Shown piece by piece: positions 1 through 11,600 of a stretch of 64,000 nt of DNA. Each line of letters begins with the position of its first letter. Position 1 is the stretch's first letter. Position numbers and translations under genes: made by a program. The stretch is taken from the NCBI RefSeq assembly GCF_015706575.1, contig NW_024037057.1, positions 6,505,203 to 6,569,202 of the forward strand, in the 5' to 3' direction. This DNA is from Patiria miniata. Lineage: Eukaryota; Echinodermata; Asteroidea; Valvatida; Asterinidae. The notes below the pieces were generated by a model that had not been told where the DNA came from, did not search any database, and saw only the letters and a list, made by a program, of their open reading frames with translations.

Positions 1-251
1 AACTAAAGTGGACTGGTGTTGATGAATTTGCAAGGATTCATCTGTGCGTAGAAAAACAGCTGCACTTGTCGTATTGGTTTTTATTCCTCCACGGTGTGAT
101 ACCCACCTTTTTTTCTGTTACAAGAAGGTAACTTTTCTTGCTTGAAATTTAATACAAACTGACAAAATATTTCTGAGTACACATACATGTATACATACGG
201 TTTGTATGTTTACAAGCAGTATCAAATTCTATTTTAAAAGTATTTCATATA

Positions 252-475
252 GGTCTCGTTCAAATGACGTCATTTCCTACAGACCATCCACGTGCATCCG
301 AATTTTGAGCGTCTACTTGCATAACGCGCATCGGCTGCGTCGTTTTTGAAACACATTTCGAGCAACAAGCGCGCGTGTTTTTCAACATTTTCCACACTGC
401 GCAATGCGTGTGCTTGATTGCGTAAAATACGCAGTCGCAGTTCTCCTACAGAAATGGTCGTCATTGAGCGAGCCC
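252..475. mobile_element. GGTCTC-type MITE, copy 1
   Basis: Terminal inverted repeats pair GGTCTCGTTCAAATGACG on the left with the complement of the right end (GTCATTGAGCGAGCCC). The interior is CpG-rich. A second copy lies at 13600-13789 and shares the ends and the interior CACACTGCGC motif. Confidence 0.65.
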
Positions 476-489
476 CATTGAAATAAGAA

Positions 490-640
490 CTATGAATGTG
501 CATGTGTACATGTACATGTACATGTATACATGTACACTACATGTAAGACTTTTGACATGTTTGATTGAAGATTTGTGTATAGTGTACCGGGTATGTACAT
601 GTACAAATGTACATTTACATGTTCGTATACAAGTCTTTGT
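490..640. repeat. ACATGT microsatellite
   Basis: Alternating TGTACATG units form a self-complementary simple repeat. The short reading frames here are by-products of it. Confidence 0.7.
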
Positions 641-2423
641 AAGAAATTTATTGTGTGCACCAATACATTGCATACACGATATCGGATATGCTGTCAATTT
701 CACTTCAGAATACCTATTATGCTAAATTCCCTGCTTTCCTAATACCCTACTGTACCGTAATTATCAGCAAGGTTTGCGTCTTTGCCATCATAAAATGTAC
801 GGCAAGAATGACTATTGGCAACCAAATCACCCCAGAGACACAAGGCATTTACATTGTTAATATTTTATGCAAACATGCACACAATTCCATACAAGGCTCA
901 TGTACATTTATGTATTCATTGTAGTACTGCACAATGTGTTGTCAAAGTTGAAGGACAGTATTAAGCTATGAAATTACAGATTATAATAAATTTCAGTTAC
1001 CTAAACTTCCTGGAATGGGTTTAATTGAGATCTCCCTACTGATCTCTAGATCTGCAAAAAGGAAGAAAGAAAAAACATGACCAGTTAGCCTAAGGTTCCA
1101 TTTTGTTTTTCTCAGAATTTATAATAAATTTGAATCTAACTGATAGTGCTTTGGTAATCTGACTCATCATTTTGTTCAATTTACGCATCCATGACCATGA
1201 TAAATGCATTATTATGATAAACACACCAGAAGGCGGGTTTTAAAATTCACGGTGCGCGGAGACTTGGCACGTTCTCACCGCCACAACACATCACCACTTC
1301 TCATGTATCACTGTCGTCCGGGATCAAATTGCTGGTTCGCAAATTGGAATATTATGAGCGGAGAGAGAAAGACAAGGGGTTGGACTCGACAAGGGCTTAA
1401 TTAGGCCCTGGGGGTGCTGAGCTCTGTCACTGGGGGATCGGAAGACGAAAGCGGACAAGGCAATGAGCTCCTGAACGAATTGGCTTGTCTCTGATGGGAG
1501 GCACGTGTACATGGTACCTAGGGCTATGTAATAGGATTGACAGCTGTTCCCTCTAGACCCTCATGTAATTCGATTATGAGGAAAATAACAGGGGGTTGGA
1601 ATTTTTTCTATCGTCATTATTTCTTGTTTGATTTCTATCACGTTCATGTATGTACCGGTATTTCTTTAAACTTTCACATTGGAATTGAAAAAGTGTCTAT
1701 AGGAAAGAATGTTGCATCCTGATGCCACTTTTTGCATTTATTGTCTGTTAGAAAATACTTTGGAAATGTACTCGACTCTCCATAGACTTTGTACATTACC
1801 AAAAAAGTGGCGTCTGGATGCTGCAATGTATTCTTTTTTACAGTAGGCCTACCCGATATATGTATGGTCTACCTTTGCTGCAAAAATGCAGAAAATATTG
1901 TGTGTGTTATAGAGAAGACAAAAGAGGTACAGGTACATGTAATGTTTCTGTTGCACATGTAAATTACATACAATGTAATGTACAAATTTTATATCATGGC
2001 TACATGTACAAAATGTACTATCGTGTTCGTGTGTACAGGTACTTATGTGTTCAATTTTGAAAAAAAAAATGGTTTAGATACATTGGTGTGCTGTATTTGC
2101 ATGTACATGTACAGTACCTATTGTGTATGAGAGCACCACAAGGGAAAACTGTAGTTTTGTTCTGGTAAAAGTAAAATATTTCTACATTGTGAGGTTTAAG
2201 AAGAGTAAGAAATTAGAAAACAAATCTTGAATACCGCAATTAGGCCTACACATTTATGTACCAATCTGAATATTGCATTAAGAATCCTTCAATATAGATC
2301 TCTCAGACCATTTTTTGGGACAACTACATGTACTTTAAAAATCTCTTTTTAAAGATATACTTATGTACCACATGTAGATTAATAACAGAAGTTTATATTT
2401 TGTTTGTTTTCTTTTTTGCGCAG

Positions 2424-2629
2424 AATGTTGGACAGATTGCTGGTAGTCTGCCCGAACACCAGCTACTGCAGCGCCACCATGCCGCGGTGCGACCTGGAGC
2501 CCCACCTGACCAGCCGTTGCCCCGGCAACGCGGCGCACTGCGTCAATGAGCCCCAGGGCTGTACGTGGCATGGCCCGGCCGAGGCTAAGGAGAATCACGT
2601 CTGGGAGTGTCCCTACAGATCCAGGCCAG
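2424..2629 (+). CDS. LNX: LNX exon: TRAF-type zinc fingers
   Basis: The acceptor is a T-rich tract ending in CAG at 2421-2423 and the donor GT is at 2630. The exon enters in phase with one leading base before ATG at 2425; that Met is internal, not the start. The first finger uses C9, C15, C22, H27 and C32. A second follows at C39, C46, H58 and C62 with the TRAF-like pattern GC-x-W-x-G and ends in CPY. A RING should be encoded by the preceding exon, which is not in the first 2.4 kb. Confidence 0.93.
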
Positions 2630-5600
2630 GTATAAATGAGATTGACACTTGGGGGGGGGGTGGACATAAGCCCCGCCCCTAATTGAACAATCTATTAAGC
2701 CCCGCCCAAATTTTGGCCATATTCTCTAATGTTCCCAAATCCATGTTAATGTATTCAAATACAAAAATTTGCTTAGCACAAAAAAAAGTCTGGCTTATAA
2801 AAGCAGGTTACCAGCCAAAACGCCATGTGATGTATATTGCCCGAGATTGGTATTCAGCTGTTGTTTGCTTAGCATGAAAATCACATGGAGTTTTGGCTGG
2901 TAACCTGCTCTTATAAGCCAGACTTTTTTGTGCTAAGCAAATTTTTGTGCTTAGCAGCGCCGTGAAATTCCAAGGGCCAATTTCACGGCACTGCGAAGCA
3001 CAAACATTTGCTTAGCACAAAAAAAGTCTGGCTTATAAAAGCAGGTTACCAGCCAAAACGCCACGTGATGTATATTGCTCGAGATTGGTATTCAGCTGTT
3101 GTTTGCTTAGCATGAAAATCACATGGAGTTTTGGCTGGTAACCTGCTTTTATTAAGCCAGACTTTTTTTGTGCTAAGCAAAGTTTTGTGCTTAGCAGCGC
3201 CGTGAAATTGGGCCCGGGCCTTTCAAGCATAAGCCAACTGTCATTTGCTAGCATTTCGAGGCATGCCGGGCGCACTGTTATTGTAAATCCCCTCTGTTGG
3301 CCTAGAATTGAGACGAACTGATTGTGAAATTCTCCATCTGTTTTGGTTATTTATTATATTTCCTTTGCCCTTGTACATGCAGTTCCAGTGGGAGTCCCGA
3401 TAAAAGACGGCACGCTGACCACGATAGAGATCACAAGAAGGAGAGACGAGGAGCTGGGGATAAGTATCGTAGGGGGCAACGAAACACCACTGGTGAGTAC
3501 TTTGCAACATCATGATAGACTTGTGATGGGCATGTGATTGGTTTGTAAATGATAGACTTGTGATTGAGTCACATGTGACAGACTTGTGATGGACTAGTAA
3601 TAGACTTGTGATGGACATGTGATTGGCTTGTGATTGGCTTGTGATTGGCTTGTGATTGACTTGTGATGAACTTGTGATGGAATCATGACAGACTTGTGAT
3701 GGACATGTGATTGATTCCTGATGGAGTCATGATAGAATTGTGATGTACATGTGATGTACATGTGATGTACATGTGATGTACATGTGATGTACATGTGATG
3801 GAATCATGATTGACTTGTGATGGACATGTGATTGGCTTGTGATTGACTTGTGATGGAGTCATGATAGATTTGTGATGGAATCATGATAGACTTGTGATGG
3901 GCATGTGATTGGTTTCTAAATGATAGTCTTGTGATTGAGTCACATGTGACAGAATTGTGATGGACATGTGATTGGCTTGTGATTGACTTGTGATTGACTT
4001 GTGGTTGGCTTGTGATTGACTTGTGATGGACATGTGATTGGTTTCTAAATGATAGTCTTGTGATTGAGTCACATGTGACAGAATTGTGATGGACATGTGA
4101 TTGGCTTGTGATTGACTTGTGATTGACTTGTGATGGAGTCATGATAGACTGGTGATGGCGTTATGATAGACTTGTGATGGACATGTGGTGTACCTGTGAT
4201 GGAATCGTGATAGACTTGTGATGGACATGTGATTGGCTTGTGATTGACTTGTGATTGACTTGTGATGGACTTGTGATGGAGTCATGATTGACTTGTGATG
4301 GAGTCATGATAGACTGGTGATGGCGTTATGATAGACTTGTGATTGACTTGTGATTGACTTGTGATTGACTTGTGATTGACTTGTGATTGACTTGTCATGG
4401 AGTCATGATTGACTTGTGATGGAGTCATGATAGACTGGTGATGGCATTATGATAGACTTGTGATTGACTTGCAATTGACTCATGATGGAATCATGATAGA
4501 CTATTAGACTTGTGATGACTTGTTTCAACACAAGTGTGTTCCCTGGGAACCATCTACAGTGAGAGCACACAGTCCATTGTCAATGTCTTCGCTTATTCTT
4601 GAAGCCTTTTTTTTTTTTGATCATATCATCAGATTGGCATAATCGTCCAAGAAGTAACCGATGGCGGCATAATAGCCAGAGACGGAAGGATAGCGGCCGG
4701 CGATCAGATTGTTCAAGTGAGTACATTCAGTGAATCAAATCTAGCTCCTTGTCACATGCTGTGCCCTAGGCAAGCCACGTCATCCCAATTTGTATATTAT
4801 ACAAATATTGACTGCTTCGAGTAGTGTAGTACAAACTAGCCTCTTGATTGAGCGTTATATTCGCCGAGGGAAAACGAATGCTCCATGGATCACCGAGGGA
4901 GGCAAGGTTTACTATACCACGAGTTCAAGCAGTCAATATTCGTTTTATAGCACCTCACCCACAGATTCGGCTTGATTTCAAGAGACAACTGATTAATTTA
5001 ATCTAAATACAAATAGCCCTAACAGTCCTGAATCCTTCAATTTCAATATGATTTTGCACACCCCCTAGGGAGTTAGGGTTAAAATGTACATGGTTTTCTA
5101 TTTCAATACGAAATTTGTTGAAAATTTACTTGAACTTTTACATAAGAGTTATTAACCCTAACCCCCTAGGCCCTTGTTGCTTACAACCATCCTCAATCCT
5201 CCAAAATCCTTCAAAATTTTTCAACTCCGACTAAATTTTTCAAAATTGTCAGACAGTCCTGCCTCAAAATGCATTCATCCTCAATCCTCCAAAATCATCC
5301 TCTTCCCAAAACTTTGCACTCGTGTTTAAATGAAGGATAACCAATGCCAAATCCTTCAAAATCATCAGACAGTCCTGCCTCAAAATGCATTCATCCTCAA
5401 TCCTCCAAAATCCTCTGGTGCTTCATTCACCATTCATCCTCAATCCTCCAAAATCCTCATGTGCTTCAATCACCATTCATCCTCAATCCTCCAAAATCCC
5501 CATGTGCTTCAATCACCATTCATCCTCAATCCTCCAGAATCCTCATTTGATTCAATCACCATTCATCCTCAATCCTCTAGAATCCTCCAAAACCGCCAGG

Positions 5601-8600
5601 AGGATTTTGGAGGAGTGAGGTGGGTTAGGATTAAAGTTTGGCCTAAAACTCTTGGTCAGTCATTCAATGTTAATCTCTCCACCTGCTTCCAAGGTTAACG
5701 ACGTTGACCTGAAAGACGTCAGCCACCAGGTTGCTCGCATGGCGCTCCATCGGTGCCGCTCCCCGGTCCATCTGACTGTGTACAGGGAGAAAGCGGAGAA
5801 CACCAGCCAGACAGAGACCTACAAGATCGGTCTGAACAAAGTGCCTGGGGTGCCCCTGGGCATCAAGATCGCTGCCAGAAGGTAAGGAGTTGCTCGTGTT
5901 TTTTTTAGACTATTAGGCCCAAAAAAAAAGTCTCCGGTTTCTGGTATGGAGCTTGCCCAAAAAGTGGTGCGGCGACGCGGCTTTTTTTTTTTTTTTTACC
6001 TGATTTTTTTGCTTCAAATGTCAGGTGATGACTGCAAATGGTGCCCGACTAAACTTAGTGCAAATATATGGGAGTCCAGAGAGACCACATAAAGCTTATT
6101 CTCGACCATAACCCAATCTAAAAACACGTTAAAATTGGGCAGCAGCAGGATTCCAGTCAAACCAGTGAGTTTGGCGGTTTTGAGACATCATCTTTCATTG
6201 AAAATTTTTTTTTTTTTCATTTTGCCGACGCGCATGGCTACGGCGAAGCGCGCGCATACCAGAAACCGGAGACTTTTTTTTTTTGGCCTTAGAGAAGGCT
6301 TCCTAGAAATTTTGACTACTTGGAAAGTGTGCTTGAACATTAGATTGCACATTGTGGCCACTTGTAACAGCTCAAGCGGACGAGACACAGTGCGTGCGTG
6401 CATAGGATTAAGCATGTATTGTGCGAAGTATGCACGACTCGTTATATTCTGAATCTGCAAAAGTAATTGGGAAACTGTCAGGCGCAGTTGGCACTGCGCT
6501 CAGAGTCCCTCCTCCCTCCTCCCCCCCCCTCCCCCCCCCCCCCCTCGCCCAGAAAACAACAGGATTCCAGTCAAACCAGTGTCTTTGGGGGTTTGGAGAA
6601 ATCATCTTACATTGAAAAATTTTTTTTTTTAATTTTGCCGATGCGCATGGCTACAGCGATGCGCAAGCACACCAGAAACCAGAGAATTTTTTTTGGCCTT
6701 AGGATTATAAAAATGTCCATTTTCATTACCCCTAAACCTCCCTTATTCACCAATGTTCCTTGTGCTCCACCCTCTGAGATGCATCAATCCTGGTTGTACT
6801 TGGTTGTTTTCAAAAGATTTAAACAGTTCTTCATCACACTGCATAAACTGTTCCCATTGTAGTCATTTTGTCATGTTAATTTATTGTGTTTCCCTTTCAG
6901 AAACGATCCTGGCGTGTACGTCGTGGAAGTGGTAAGAATTCCTTTTCTCATTTCCAGATCACTGTCTTATAATTTTGTGTACATTTTCACATTTCAACTT
7001 ACTGTGTTCTGAATGTGCCGACTATATGGTGTCTCCTTGCGAGTTTCAGGCGTCGTTGGGAGTGCTTTCAAATCCCCCCCCCCACCCCCCAGCAGCCTCC
7101 CTTAACTTTCTCTTTGGAACCGCTGATACTCCACAGAGTTCATGATTGATTCTGTCGTTGATGGCTCCTTCTTCAAATATTGCAGTACAGGCATGCAACA
7201 TTTCCTCGGATCCGCTGATTTCGTCGTTTTTTTACTTCTCATGAATGACATTACAAATTGAAAAATACCGTACAAAGTCTTGTGCGTTCTCGGAGTTCCC
7301 TCATTTTTTTTCTAAATTCCCAGTCGCATGCCTTGCAGTAGCATAAGGCCAAAAAAAAAAATACTCGGTCTCTGGTCAGACCAAAGTTCCGGAATTGACG
7401 CGGGGACGCGGCTTTTTTTGTTTTTTTTTTGGCTTTTTTTTTTTCTTCAAGCTTGGATTGTACAGACAAGGTGGGGTACTATTTTGCTACTTGGTATCCT
7501 CATGTACATTGGTGTCCTCCATAATTTGCCTTGGTGCTCTCGATCATTTGCCTTGGTGCAATTTCCCATTCCTTGGTGCTCTTTGGTAAAAAAAAATTGA
7601 GGAGGTGCGGCAATAGAGGGCGCTGTAGGAGCTACCGCGGAACATTTTGGAAAAAAAAAAGATTGACACGCGTGATTAAAATCGACGCGCGCGCTGACCA
7701 GAGACCGACTTATTTTTTTGGGGGGGCCTAAACTATGCTTTTTATTCATCTCTGTTCAGCTCGAGGACAGCGTAGCTTGGAGGGACCGACGTCTCAAAGC
7801 GGACGACCGCGTCATTGAGGTGAACGGACAGGACCTGCGGCAAGCCACGCCGGACAGAGCCGCACAGAGTATCAAGGTCAGTTGACTACCGTCCTGAGGT
7901 TTTCCATCGAACGATACGTTTCCTGGATGCATTTTGTAAGCATCTCAGCAGTACGTCCTGCACTTATGACATTTGAGTTGCTTTGTGCATTATCGTGTAA
8001 TAGCCTGCTCATTATTGAGAGCGTGAAAATTTCGTCAAAATGTAATTTTCGTTTTTGTCATGAATGACATCTTTAATACCTACAGTTTCAGGTTTCATTC
8101 ACAGAAACGATGATTTTGATGAACAAAGTCGGAAAAAAGCAGCCATTTTGTGTGCATCGTTCTGTTGTTCTACATCAAAGCCAGCTATTTCAAAGCCTGT
8201 TTTGTCAGTTGTGTAATTTGAACTCCAAGGAAGTAATTAATATGCAAATATGTCATATCTCCAGAACGGGAGGGGCTATGGAGCTCTATTATATACCAAA
8301 TGAAAGCTTACGTTGTGGGCTTTCCAACCATGTATCATTTTTGTTTGCGACATACCGTTTTTTGTGGAGCCGGTCACATTTTAACCACATATCTGACAAG
8401 TATGATTCAGTTAACCAAACTGGTATCAAGTGCCTCACACACATGCTAGCCAACGGTTAATTTGAAACATAGACGACAGAAACCAGTTCTCAAAACCTGG
8501 CGCATCAATCACCTATAGTCAAAGTATGGCTGTATCAAGTGACGCAAACAGTCACAGCCAGTCAGGCCTGCTTTTATGTAGCACACTGAGATTCCAATAG

Positions 8601-11600
8601 CAAAAAGCGATAGGTAATCATAAATATCCAGGTCACTTAATGGAATTTGACTGCTGAGACAGCTTTATTTAAATCTCCTAGAGTTGGAGGGTTAAAGCTA
8701 TAGTCCATCATTTGCAGCTATCCGAAAAGTAGCTGGCGTAGTTATTGTTGAAAAACATACTTGGTTGAAAGATAGTGAGGGGACTAAACTCCCTGTGAAA
8801 TTATTCTTTCTGGCAAGCTGTCATTTTGAAGTAATCAACGAAAGAAGGCTTTTCCAACGGTGCTTCTTAAGACGCACCGTAGGAACATTTAAATTAGTAG
8901 TTCGTTTTGATATTCGGCGAAGCGCGCGCAAGCATTGGCACGACGCACACACGCACCCCCGGTTGCTATAATTCGTCAGATCAGTGCGCGACATCGCGTA
9001 ACTGCATTCGGCTCAGCGAGAACGTGTCTCGGACGCTGAATTCAGGCGCAATTCAAAACATGATTCAGCAACTTTTGATTTGAAATTGAGATCCTAGAAT
9101 GCCGTTTTTCTCAGAATATACAGCTGAAGCTGAGCTGAAACTTTATCAGGGTTAGTTGTACAGTACCCTTCTTTAGATTTTGAGCACTTTTGTTGCTTCA
9201 AACGAACAAAATGCACAAATTACAAATGATGGACTATAACTTTAAATACTGTGGCCAGTCAGGAATTTTTGCCACCTGATGTTTTTATAAACAAAAAACA
9301 GGCCAGTTGTGTGCCATATTATAGAAGATTGTGTTGATTGGCTCCCACACAGGATGCCGGCGACAGAATACGATTGGTCGTCGTCCGTACCGTGAGACCC
9401 TCACCGGAGACCCAGGACGCCGAGTCCCTCCATGTCCAAGACTTTCTCAACGACTTCCCATCGGAGGCCATCGCCGTCTCCAGGGAGTCTGCGGCCCTCC
9501 ACACCAGGCAGGAGAAACTCATCAACATCAAGAAGGTATCGGTAGTCTCCTTGGCGTGGACAATTTAGCAGGGCGGCATTGGCCAAGTTCGGGCAAGGAC
9601 CATTAGTCGACTAGTGGTTGATTTGTGACGTACCTTACGCCTGCGCACTGGTAGCAACGTGCGAACGTCTCTCGTCAAACGCTGGTCAAAATGTCATCGC
9701 AAAACTTCTGGATTCTGGCTCCCTGCTAGCGTTATGAATGCGCGCGGCTATTGGTTACCAGCGAAGCAACCAACCCCAGTAGGCTGGTTCCAAATAGTTG
9801 ACTAGCGTAGTCAACCATCGTCGACTAGACAGAGTTCGGGCAAACGTTAGTTAACCATTGGTCAACTATAGTCCTTGCGCGAACTTGGCCATAGCTAGCA
9901 AAATGGGTAATCGCAAAGGACAATCGGCAGTGCTTATCCGCTCCATTTACAAGTACCCCCTCACCGGCAAAGAAAGTACAGTTGGGGGTGACCGATTGAC
10001 ACCATCTTGCCTGACTGCAATATTTTGCCGCGAAACGCAGCCACTGCGCATGTACATAGTACAAATCCCATGGTGTACGTGCGTCACACACGGGGAACGG
10101 TGCGCGCATGTCAACCAACAAAATGTCCCGCCCATGAGACGTCTTTGCTAGGTGAAAGGGCGCCCTCTTTTGTTGGCGCACGGAGCCCATAAACTCCCAT
10201 ACTGAGATTCTACTCATGGCATAGCCGCCTGAAATGACAAAAAGCTGGGAAGTGAAAAGCCCGACAAATAATTCCGACTCATAAATTGATGCGTAGTTCG
10301 ACAGAGAAAAGGAACAGCCATGCACTGATTTTTAATGTAATGATGTCTGAGGACCACAAGCACGAAACAGATTTCATGCATTCAGATGACCTCCTTTGTT
10401 AACCGAAATATTGAGTAGATGGTGTAAAACATTGCCTTCACACATACCTGTGGCTGGAGATAAGCAACAAAAATTAAGATAAAATGCCTTGCCCAAGGGC
10501 ACAAACACACAACGCAACCCCATTGACTGGAGTCAGATCTACATATAAAGTATGTACTGAAAAGGTCTTCAGTTAGTGACATCCCTGACACGACACTCTA
10601 ACAGTGTGACCTCATTTTCTGACCAAAATGTTGAGAAGGTGATGTTAAACATCGCCTTCACAGACACCTGTGGCTAGAGATCAGCAATAAATGATAAAAT
10701 ATATTCTGCTCAAGGACACAAAAGTATCAAACCCATTGAAGGGAGTCAGATCTACATGTAGAGTATGTACCGATAAGGTCTTCAGTTCATGACGCCTGAC
10801 CACGACACTCTACCAGTATGACCTCGTTTGTGACCCTGGAAGCACGACCTCTTCACTCCTGACCTTTGACCTTTTTATCATCCTGACAGGGCAGCAAAGA
10901 GAGCCTAGGCATCAGCGTCAGTGGAGGCCGGGGAGGACCACGGGGCGACGTGCCGGTCTTCGTCACCAACGTCCAGGCTGATGGCTGTGTCGGTAGACAG
11001 GGCCAACTCAAGGTCCGTGAACAGTTGCAATTTAAATTTTCTCTGCTAAGTACACTAAGGGTGCCTCCACAGTTCCCAGGCAACGTAATTTTTTTTCCTA
11101 GGAGGGTTAGGGGCAATGTCATGAATAATTCAGTTTTTCCTTTGAATCATTGCAAGACTTAGGTTCTCGTTCTATTTTCCCCTTAATTTAAAATTATCTC
11201 AGTGAGAAATTTGGAGAAGAAAAATAGCTGATGAAGATGAGCAGCGACGACGTGGATTCGAACCAGGGATCTTTGTATCCATAAGCTCATCTCGCTATCC
11301 ACTAGGCTACTGTGTGGTAGCTGGACGACAACCGTTCTTTAAAATGCTTTAATGTATTGTAACTAGTTGAGTAACTAACAACAATGCTGTTGATGTCATT
11401 GTCCGTTCCCATGGATAAACATGAATTATTCATGACATTGCCCCTAACCCTCGTAGGAATAAAAATTACGCTCCCAGGCAGTGTTTCCTTGAAGCCCGAG
11501 GGAGCCTAGAGGAAGGAGACCATGATGACATGTTCAGTTTTGGAGTGTGGGAAGGAAACACCTCTGAACTATATTTCAGAAGAAATTCCTCAGTAGCAGG

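Larger units (their letters stand above)
1..2423. other. LNX upstream intron or flank: no coding exon seen
   Basis: AT-rich sequence with a MITE at 252-475 and palindromic ACATGT microsatellite runs at about 490-640 and 1930-2115. No RING-type cysteine pattern is visible in any frame, so the LNX RING exon appears to lie further left. Confidence 0.6.

Noticed and set aside
1204-1512. Search for the LNX RING exon
   Set aside because: No C3HC4 spacing in any frame of the first 2.4 kb.
3594-4142. Long Ser/His/Gln-rich minus-strand frames
   Set aside because: They are translations of the 11-bp minisatellite.
5330-5698. 122-codon frame rich in Pro/Ser/Ile
   Set aside because: It translates the 43-bp minisatellite and runs into the next LNX acceptor.
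8110-8460. 116-codon frame in an LNX intron
   Set aside because: AT-rich, no domain, no splice support in frame with LNX.
9825-10325. 166-codon open frame on the minus strand inside an LNX intron
   Set aside because: Its 3' part is the end of a MITE, it has no known domain, and nothing supports splicing to other exons.
11255-11320. Possible tRNA gene on the minus strand
   Set aside because: Box A and box B are present but acceptor and T stems do not pair; it lies in a MITE, so it is a SINE-type relic.
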